DNA of 46,263 nucleotides, from positions 1 through 46,263 of the forward strand of contig NZ_LJIC01000071.1 of the NCBI RefSeq assembly GCF_001295845.1, read 5' to 3'. Source of the stretch: Rhodopseudomonas sp. AAP120. GTDB taxonomy: Bacteria > Pseudomonadota > Alphaproteobacteria > Rhizobiales > Xanthobacteraceae. This document shows, piece after piece, positions 41,701 through 46,263 of the stretch; position 1 is the stretch's first letter, and the number at the start of each line of letters is the position of its first letter. The notes below the pieces were generated by a model. That model saw only the letters and a list, made by a program, of their open reading frames with translations, was not told the origin of the DNA and searched no databases. Position numbers and translations under genes: made by a program.

Positions 41701-42743
41701 AGCATGATCTGCTCGGCATCCAGCGCAAGCCGCACCGACACCGGCGGCCGCGGCAGATCGCCGACGAGCGCACGCAGCCGCGGCAGCCATGCCGCGTCAC
41801 CGTCAGCTGCCGCCAACACGCGATCACCATCGACCTGGCGAGCCGACAGCTTCGCGGTGAGCAGCTGTGACGATCCGAGCCGGAGATCGCCCGCGCCGGT
41901 GAGCTTCACGGCGCGCTCCTCCGCTCCCCACGACGCCTCGAGCTGATCGAGCACGACCAACGCGGGCACCGCCTTGACCTTGGCCGAGATTCGCCACGGC
42001 GTCCGCGGCGGATCGGCGGCGGCGGTCGCGACGAGCGCGGCCGTGCCCTCAAAGCGCGGCGAGCGGCCCTCGAAGGCCAGAAGCCCCTCGAGATCGGTCG
42101 ACAGACCCGTTCCGGCCTGTTCGACGCCCAGCCGCAGGCGCGTGCCGGTCCCATCCGTGGCCCGTCCGGCAGAGATACGGAACGGATAGCGGCTGCCCTT
42201 GAAGCTGAAATTGCCGTCCCCGCGCAGCGCGCTGGCCTGCGCGCGCAGGTCGCCGGCGAAGGCAATATCGCCGAGTTCGATGGTGGAGCGGCTGGCAGCG
42301 TCGTGCAACGCAATCCGGCCGGTGACATTGAGCCGGTCGATCGTCAGTGCCGCGAGATTGGACAGGCCAGTGGCCGGCCAGTCGATCCGGCCGTTGGCGT
42401 CGAGGCCGAGATCGACCGAGAGGACATTGACCGACAATTCGTCGGCCCGCCACTCGCCGCGCATCAGCGAGCCGAGGCTGAATTCGACGTCGAGCTTGGC
42501 GGCGCGGATGCGGCCGGGATCGTTGGCGCCGCCGACCGTAACCTCGCGCAGCCGCAGCGTCGGCGTCGGCAGCAGCCGGGCATCAAGCGGACCGGCCACC
42601 CTGACGGGCGCTCCGACAAGACGCGTCGCCTCGGCTTCGAACTGGTCGCGGAACTGATTCCAGTCGACCACGAACGGGCCCACCAGGGCGGCAAGCAGCG
42701 CCAGGATCAGCGCAAGGGCCAGGCCGAGCAAGGTGGTCTGCAA
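38763..42743 (-). CDS. large AsmA-like family protein
   Basis: A 1326-residue AsmA-family envelope protein. An N-terminal membrane helix (about 5-28) is followed by VVDWNQFRDQFEAEATRLVGAPVRVAGPLDARLLPTPTL in pieces typical of AsmA. The body (about 35-1070) is a long series of beta strands with repeated DG, GA and LxG patterns, expected to form a lipid-carrying groove as in AsmA/TamB-like proteins; LARLVEPVLAGGPFAVDSVQMPISLADGRL and the DIPAGQADIRATLAVAG stretch are the conserved C-terminal AsmA_2 block. The last 230-250 residues are Pro/Ser/Asn/Ala-rich and unfolded, with a short tandem repeat. Involvement in outer-membrane lipid transport or assembly is known for the family; the substrate is inference. 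The start ATG gives a proper membrane helix. Confidence 0.88.
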   Translation of the reverse strand: MQTTLLGLALALILALLAALVGPFVVDWNQFRDQFEAEATRLVGAPVRVAGPLDARLLPTPTLRLREVTVGGANDPGRIRAAKLDVEFSLGSLMRGEWRADELSVNVLSVDLGLDANGRIDWPATGLSNLAALTIDRLNVTGRIALHDAASRSTIELGDIAFAGDLRAQASALRGDGNFSFKGSRYPFRISAGRATDGTGTRLRLGVEQAGTGLSTDLEGLLAFEGRSPRFEGTAALVATAAADPPRTPWRISAKVKAVPALVVLDQLEASWGAEERAVKLTGAGDLRLGSSQLLTAKLSARQVDGDRVLAAADGDAAWLPRLRALVGDLPRPPVSVRLALDAEQIMLGGRPVTDVGAELRSDGEAWRVERLDLRAPGGSRLALSGGAGTAGSADQFKGTLTLDSADPDLLSAWLQGRAPAAGSTPRPLRVQGSVAASAAGVAIDPLSIEADGGTLQGRISYRAATADQGGRIEAALTGDRIDLDAASGLVSSLAGPREGWPAQADVALDVREARSRSSGQTWRSLMAKFGYRPGTLTLEQLRAGSATGVSLEGDGTLDRNTATGRLNLKASAPSLLPIAEAIEPLAPAVSARLKTIGDAPGAAQASLALTLDADKAKAGQVNAGGVIQIESPQLSGRVTLKASPKAADVGELDAAALGRIDVGLDGKLTAARGGELLGLFGLGHTLAAGEGGGTLEATASGTWQGALNLKARLTGGAFDVEADGRAEPWADEPKATLSLNARRLDLAPLLELSGPEAGAARINATSRLTVAGRQWSFSEIDAGVGGSRLRGRLALTLGDEVGVEGEAGLDTMAVAPAVQLALGVTGHDPAEPLGPGLLRGWRGKLTFQTLRASLPGGTELQPLGGVLRHDGRTLTLDAKGKLGGGDAKVLVHARPSDSGVVLDANLSITGANAAALRYDDQVIPAAKASLQMTLDSVGRSASALSGALAGGGTLTLERAQIPGLDPKAFEVALRAGESVKPIDDVSLARLVEPVLAGGPFAVDSVQMPISLADGRLRVAPTTLQAKGARAVISGGYDIPAGQADIRATLAVAGPGPGLPPEIRIFAAGPPERLTRNVDLSALSSWLTVRRIERETRKLQSLEQEARPPVLPAGRSGEQGAPSSSPEPSASGAAPATKSNQGEPASATPAQQPGQAAGGQQAKETEGAGARGGTASGNPGPGNTAKGSAPRSNGSPDNGSPDNGGPDNGAPQSGNQDGGPQRATVPAPVPLPDADPRHTPPLPKPRAAPPRPTPSSQAPNNAVPKGAVPNTAATNAATSNNASSIDGLIGARDKVAPLPPPLEIRPAPGDARPARPRPPLDLTPPR
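39115..39174. repeat. 15-bp tandem repeat within the asmA-like gene
   Basis: Four adjoining 15-bp units (39115, 39130, 39145, 39160), each close to CCGTTGTCTGGCGAG, encode on the minus strand a five-residue repeat of the form (S/G)PDNG. It lies in the disordered C-terminal tail, where length change would be tolerated. Confidence 0.7.
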
Positions 42744-42900
42744 CGCGGTGTCCCCTCGGGCGATCAGCCGCCCAGGCCAACGATGAACGCAATGATCACG
42801 CCAGCGATCAATACCCCCGTGTTTTCAACGCGTAACAACCAACTGTGGCGAACTCACAGCATTTTCGCCGCAGTTCGCCGATCAAGAAAAAGCCAACGCT

Positions 42901-44328
42901 TCAAATCCCTTGCGGCAGGATCTTGCCGGGATTGAAGATGTTCTGCGGATCAAGCGCCTGTTTGATTGCCCGCATCGCCTGCAGCGCTTCGAGACCGAGT
43001 TCGCCCTTCAGATACTTCTGCTTGCCCTGACCGACGCCGTGCTCACCGGTGCAGGTGCCGTCCATCGCCTGCGCGCGCTCGACCAGCCGGTGCATGAACT
43101 CGTCGGCCCGCGCCATCTCGCCCGCGTCGTTGACGTCGCACAGCAGCGAGCAATGGAAGTTGCCGTCGCCGACATGGCCGACGATCGGCGCCATCAGGCC
43201 GAGCCGCAGCATGTCCTGCTCTGTTTCGGCGACGCAGTCCGCCAGCCGCGAGATCGGCACGCAGACATCGGTGGCGACGACGCCGACGCCGTCGCCGGGT
43301 CGCAGCGCCCGCACCGACCAATAGGCGTCGTGCCGAGCCTGCCACAGTCTGTTGCGATCCTCCGGCCGTGTCGTCCAGGTGAAATCGCCGCCGCCGCAAT
43401 CCTTGGCGATCGCGCCAAAATTCTTCGACTGCTCGCCGACCTCGAACTCGCTGCCGTGGAATTCGAGCAGCAGCAGCGGCGTCTCCGGGAGCGTCAGCTT
43501 GGAATAGGCATTGACCGCCTCGACCTGGGCTTCGCTGAGCAGCTCGATCCGCGCCAGCGGAATACCGGTCTGGATTGCCAGGATCACGGCCTGGCAGGCG
43601 TCGGTCACGGTCGGGAACGAGCACGACGCCGCCGCGATCACCTCGGGGATGCCGCGCAGCTTGATGGTCAATTCCGAAATGATGCCCAGCGTGCCTTCCG
43701 AGCCGACGAACAGATGCGTCAGGTCGTATCCGGCGGACGACTTCTTGGCGCGGGTACCGGTGGTGATGATCTCGCCGTCGCCGCGCACCACCTTCAGAGC
43801 CAGCACGTTATCGCGCATGGTCCCGTAGCGCACCGCGTTGGTGCCGGAGGCGCGGGTCGCCGCCATGCCGCCGAGCGAGGCGTCAGCGCCCGGGTCGATC
43901 GGGAAGAACAGGCCCTGGTCGCGCAGGTGCTCGTTGAGCGCCTTGCGGGTGACGCCAGGCTGGATCACGCAGTCGAGGTCCTCGGCGTGGACGCTGAGGA
44001 TCTTGTTCATGTCGCGCAGGTCGATGCAGATGCCGCCGGCCGGGGCGTTGACGTGACCTTCCAACGAGGTGCCGGTGCCAAACGCGATCACCGGCACTTT
44101 GTGTTGCGCACAAATCCGCACCACGTCCTGAATGTCCGCCGTCTCCTGCGCCATCACCACCGCGTCCGGCGGCTGGTTCGGCAGCCAAGTCGTGGTGTGG
44201 CCATGCTGTTCGCGCACGGCCAGCGAGGTGACGAGGCGGTTGCCGAACCGCGCCGCGAGCGCTTCAATGGCGCTGGCGACCGCCTGCGGTTCTGCATGCT
44301 GCGGAATGTTGGTGATGGTCAGGCCCAC
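42901..44328 (-). CDS. FAD-linked D-2-hydroxyacid oxidase (GlcD/D-lactate dehydrogenase family)
   Basis: A 475-residue flavoprotein of the FAD_binding_4/FAD-oxidase_C family. GTGTSLEGHVN (84-94) with GGICIDLRDMN is the FAD-binding loop; DPGADASLGGMAATRASGTNAVRYG and GSEGTLGIISELTIKL complete that domain. The C-terminal substrate domain ends with GHVGDGNFHCSLL, CTGEHGVGQGKQKYL and PQNIFNPGKILP, which include metal- and substrate-binding residues. It oxidises D-lactate, glycolate or a related acid and passes electrons to the respiratory chain. The GTG at 44328 is chosen because GGAGG lies nine bases upstream; an in-frame start at 44364 lacks one. It is divergent from the thioesterase, 66 bases apart. 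Confidence 0.9.
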   Translation of the reverse strand: MGLTITNIPQHAEPQAVASAIEALAARFGNRLVTSLAVREQHGHTTTWLPNQPPDAVVMAQETADIQDVVRICAQHKVPVIAFGTGTSLEGHVNAPAGGICIDLRDMNKILSVHAEDLDCVIQPGVTRKALNEHLRDQGLFFPIDPGADASLGGMAATRASGTNAVRYGTMRDNVLALKVVRGDGEIITTGTRAKKSSAGYDLTHLFVGSEGTLGIISELTIKLRGIPEVIAAASCSFPTVTDACQAVILAIQTGIPLARIELLSEAQVEAVNAYSKLTLPETPLLLLEFHGSEFEVGEQSKNFGAIAKDCGGGDFTWTTRPEDRNRLWQARHDAYWSVRALRPGDGVGVVATDVCVPISRLADCVAETEQDMLRLGLMAPIVGHVGDGNFHCSLLCDVNDAGEMARADEFMHRLVERAQAMDGTCTGEHGVGQGKQKYLKGELGLEALQAMRAIKQALDPQNIFNPGKILPQGI

Positions 44329-44394
44329 GATAAAAATCCTCCGGCTCGCGGGCGACCGTGGCAAAGGTTACCGGAGGGGTCAAGGGAGGCAGGA

Positions 44395-44916
44395 TTGACT
44401 TTGGAAGTAGATCGCAGCGTCGAGAGCGGCACGATCGCGGCTCCGTTCGTCACCACGGTGATGCAGATCGAGCCCGCCTGGATCGACTACAACGGCCATC
44501 TCAACATGGCCTACTACAACGTGCTGTTCGACCGTGCGATCGACCAGATGTGGCTCGAATTAGGGATCGGCCCGGACTATCTGAAGACCCGCGGTGGCTC
44601 GACCTTCACGGCCGAATGCCACGTGCGCTATTTGCGGGAAGTGCATCTCGGCGACCCGGTGCGGGTGCACGTGTACTTGATCGCCGCGGACGAAAAACGC
44701 ATCCATACGTTCGAGGAACTGCGCCACGCCGAGGAAGGCTGGCTGTCGGCCACTTCGGAAAACATGGGGATGCATGTCGACATGAGCGTCCGCAAGGTGG
44801 CGCCGTTTCCGCCGGACATTCAGGCGCGGGTCGACCGGGTAGCAGCCGCGCATCGCGCGCTGCAAAAGCCCGAGGGCATCGGACGCAGCGTCGCGATGCC
44901 CTCGAAGCGGAGTTAG
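44395..44916 (+). CDS. hotdog-fold acyl-CoA thioesterase
   Basis: A 173-residue 4HBT-family thioesterase that hydrolyses acyl-CoA in the cytosol. WIDYNGHLNMAYYNVLFDRAID is the active-site segment with Asp and the NGHLN stretch; ECHVRYLREVHLGDPVRVHVYL and SATSENMGMHVDMSVRKVAPFP complete the hotdog domain. The TTG at 44395 is preferred since GGGAGG lies five bases upstream; a TTG at 44401 and an ATG at 44461 are alternatives, the latter cutting the N-terminus just before the fold. Larger open frames upstream are antisense shadow of the FAD oxidase. It resembles thioesterases from carnitine/betaine catabolism, but the substrate is unassigned. A strong hairpin overlaps its 3' end. Confidence 0.87.
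   Translation: MTLEVDRSVESGTIAAPFVTTVMQIEPAWIDYNGHLNMAYYNVLFDRAIDQMWLELGIGPDYLKTRGGSTFTAECHVRYLREVHLGDPVRVHVYLIAADEKRIHTFEELRHAEEGWLSATSENMGMHVDMSVRKVAPFPPDIQARVDRVAAAHRALQKPEGIGRSVAMPSKRS
44871..44904 (+). terminator. long hairpin overlapping the thioesterase 3' end
   Basis: CGAGGGCATCG (44871-44881) pairs perfectly with CGATGCCCTCG (44894-44904), and the loop contains a further GACGC-A-GCGTC stem. The result is an almost continuous 16-bp hairpin ending 12 bases before the stop codon. There is no T run. The convergent DUF1328 gene ends eight bases after the stop. Confidence 0.4.
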
Positions 44917-44924
44917 CTGAGCGG

Positions 44925-45098
44925 TCAGACTCGGGTTCGGCCGCGCACCAGGCCGACCACGGCCGAGATCAGGAACAGCACGATCGCGATGAAGAAGATG
45001 ATCTTGGCGATTTCGATCGAGGCACCGGCGATGCCGCCGAACCCGAGCAGACCAGCGACCAGCGCGACGATGAGGAAAGTGACGACCCAACCCAGCAT
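44925..45098 (-). CDS. DUF1328 small membrane protein
   Basis: A 57-residue inner-membrane protein of the DUF1328/YtjA family. Two hydrophobic helices ([18 protein letters not shown] and [20 protein letters not shown]) are joined by a Gly/Ala turn, with a basic tail [21 protein letters not shown] is the family start; the ATG at 45098 has GGAGA about six bases upstream. Members are often stress-induced; no clear stress promoter was identified here. It converges on the thioesterase gene with eight bases between. Confidence 0.87.
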   Translation of the reverse strand: MLGWVVTFLIVALVAGLLGFGGIAGASIEIAKIIFFIAIVLFLISAVVGLVRGRTRV

Positions 45099-45400
45099 GA
45101 CATGCTCTCCGTTCGCTTCGGGACGGCCCAAACGGGATATCCCTTGACATTTGATCCGGCTGCGTGCAGCCGCACCGACTGCACCAACAATCCTGGCCGG
45201 GAACGAAAGTTCCGGCGCGTTGCGCCTTCGAGACAGGCTTCATTTTTCGGGCTCGCAGGAACGAAATCGACGCCGCGGCGCGGGCATGCAGGCGCAAACC
45301 TGTCGCCGAACGCCGCCAGCGCCTATATGCCCGGATAATCCTGCTAAGAAGGCTCCCCTTCCCCCACCCGCGGTGCCATCGTGGGGCAAAGACGATTCGC
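45099..45400. other. 302-base divergent intergenic region
   Basis: It lies between the DUF1328 gene (minus) and the helicase gene (plus). It contains the palindrome GGGATATCCC (45135-45144), a TTGACA on the plus strand next to it, and a small hairpin GGAAC-GAAA-GTTCC (45200-45213). No gene is seen. The GGAAC motifs recall stress-sigma -35 elements, but a properly spaced CGTT is lacking. Confidence 0.5.
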
Positions 45401-46263
45401 ATGACTGAACCGAACAAGCGCGCCAACCTCGACCTCTCCGGCTATCAGCCCGCCGCCGGCGGCATTGCCGCGCGCGCTCGGGCCGCGGCGGCCCCAGCCT
45501 ACCTGTCGGGACTCAATCCGGAGCAGCGCGACGCTGTCGAGACGCTCGATGGTCCGGTGCTGGTGCTGGCCGGCGCTGGCACCGGCAAGACGCGGGTGCT
45601 GACGACGCGGATCGCCCACATCCTTTCCACCGGCCGCGCCCGCCCCGCCGAAATTCTGTCGGTGACCTTCACCAACAAGGCCGCGCGCGAGATGAAGCTG
45701 CGGCTCGGCCAGATGCTCGGCCAGGCGGTCGAGGGCATGCCGTGGCTCGGCACCTTTCACTCGATCGGCGGCCGCATCCTGCGCTATCACGCCGAGCTGG
45801 TGCAGCTCACCTCGAACTTCACGGTGCTCGACACCGACGACCAGATCCGGCTGCTGAAACAGCTGCTGGCCGCCGACAATATCGACGACAAGCGCTGGCC
45901 GGCGCGGATGCTGGCCGGGCTGATCGACGGCTGGAAGAACCGCGGACTGACGCCGTCGCAGGTGCCGGCCGGCGAAGCCGCCAGCTTCGGTAACGGCCGC
46001 GGCGGCAAGCTCTATGCGCAATATCAGGAGCGGCTGAAGACTCTCAATGCCGCCGACTTCGGCGATCTGCTACTGGAAGGCATCCGGTTGTTCCGCGAGC
46101 ACCCGGACGTGCTCCGGCAGTATCAGAACCGCTTCAAGTTCATCCTTGTCGACGAGTATCAGGACACGAACGTCGCGCAGTATCTTTGGCTGCGGCTGCT
46201 GTCGCAGGCGCCCGGCCAAACCTCTCCCCGCGCGCGGGGAGAGGTCGGATCGCGTAGCGATCC
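45401..46263 (+). CDS. uvrD: UvrD/PcrA-type DNA helicase, 5' part (runs off the window)
   Basis: The first 287 residues of a superfamily 1 helicase used in excision and mismatch repair. LNPEQRDAVETLDGP is the Q-motif; GAGTGKT (58-64) is Walker A; VTFTNKAAREM motif Ia; TFHSIGGRILR follows; ILVDEYQDTNVAQYLWLRLL contains motif II. A low-complexity Ala-rich leader (about 20-32) precedes the core. The frame begins at ATG 45401 and stays open to the edge. The last residues, from about 273 (QTSPRARGEVGSRSDP), are encoded by a palindromic repeat where other UvrD proteins go directly to motif III (CVGDDDQSIY). Either the repeat is carried in frame as an insertion, or the gene is broken; the continuation is outside the window. 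Confidence 0.92.
   Translation, partial: MTEPNKRANLDLSGYQPAAGGIAARARAAAAPAYLSGLNPEQRDAVETLDGPVLVLAGAGTGKTRVLTTRIAHILSTGRARPAEILSVTFTNKAAREMKLRLGQMLGQAVEGMPWLGTFHSIGGRILRYHAELVQLTSNFTVLDTDDQIRLLKQLLAADNIDDKRWPARMLAGLIDGWKNRGLTPSQVPAGEAASFGNGRGGKLYAQYQERLKTLNAADFGDLLLEGIRLFREHPDVLRQYQNRFKFILVDEYQDTNVAQYLWLRLLSQAPGQTSPRARGEVGSRSD
46221..46263. repeat. palindromic repeat inside the helicase gene
   Basis: A perfect 24-bp palindrome, CCTCTCCCCGCG followed by CGCGGGGAGAGG (46221-46244), then TC and a second perfect hairpin GGATCGC-GTA-GCGATCC (46247-46263). The CTCTCCCCGC core matches the repeat at 52-77. It is within the open reading frame and is cut by the window end. Confidence 0.8.

Noticed and set aside
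42910-44394. Plus-strand open frame leading into the thioesterase
   Set aside because: It is antisense to the FAD oxidase. A ribosome site marks the true start at 44395.
45197-45225. Stress-sigma (EcfG-type) promoter near DUF1328
   Set aside because: GGAAC is present in a small palindrome, but no CGTT at the required 16-17 base distance on either strand.

Overview
The window is high-GC, densely packed chromosomal DNA from an alphaproteobacterium, most likely Bradyrhizobiaceae and close to Rhodopseudomonas palustris. The evidence is a circularly permuted two-piece tmRNA whose tag reads ANDNYAPVAQAA, an alphaproteobacterial SspB beside it, the thyA-folA-hflK-hflC-DUF2065-degP order, tripartite tricarboxylate transporters, and GC-rich dispersed palindromes. 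I see no IS element, prophage or CRISPR array.

Layout. 1-1.8 kb: two short-chain dehydrogenases separated by a palindromic repeat. 1.8-7.9 kb (minus): an iron-uptake set in the order TonB-dependent receptor, PiuC-type dioxygenase, exbB, exbD, tonB, then a methyltransferase. 8.3-12.3 kb: two paralogous acyl-CoA dehydrogenases flanking a winged-helix regulator with an iron-sulfur-type cysteine cluster, then a small unknown gene; related 21-22 bp motifs precede both dehydrogenases and the small gene. 12.7-17.1 kb: an RND efflux pair, then tRNA-Gln(CTG). 17.5-22.8 kb (minus): an esterase and a ribose/sugar-type ABC importer with overlapping genes and a promoter/operator-like region upstream.

23.2-29.6 kb (minus): housekeeping and protein quality control, thyA-folA-hflK-hflC-DUF2065-degP-rsmJ. 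29.7-34.0 kb (minus): tctB-tctA followed by two related tctC-type binding proteins. 34.1-35.2 kb (minus): a split chromate transporter pair. 35.4-38.7 kb (plus): ssrA, sspB, fumC, a structured intergenic segment with an FNR/FixK-like box, then a DUF4169 and ribbon-helix-helix pair. 38.8-44.3 kb (minus): a large AsmA-like protein and a D-2-hydroxyacid FAD oxidase. 44.4 kb to the end: a thioesterase, a small DUF1328 membrane protein, and the 5' part of a UvrD-type helicase whose reading frame runs through a palindromic repeat at the window edge.

The least ordinary parts are the cysteine-rich regulator with its two dehydrogenases and shared upstream motif, the ssrA-sspB neighbourhood, the FNR-box/stem-loop segment at 38.04-38.12 kb, and the repeat embedded in the helicase gene. 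All functions come from reading the sequence; no database search was run.
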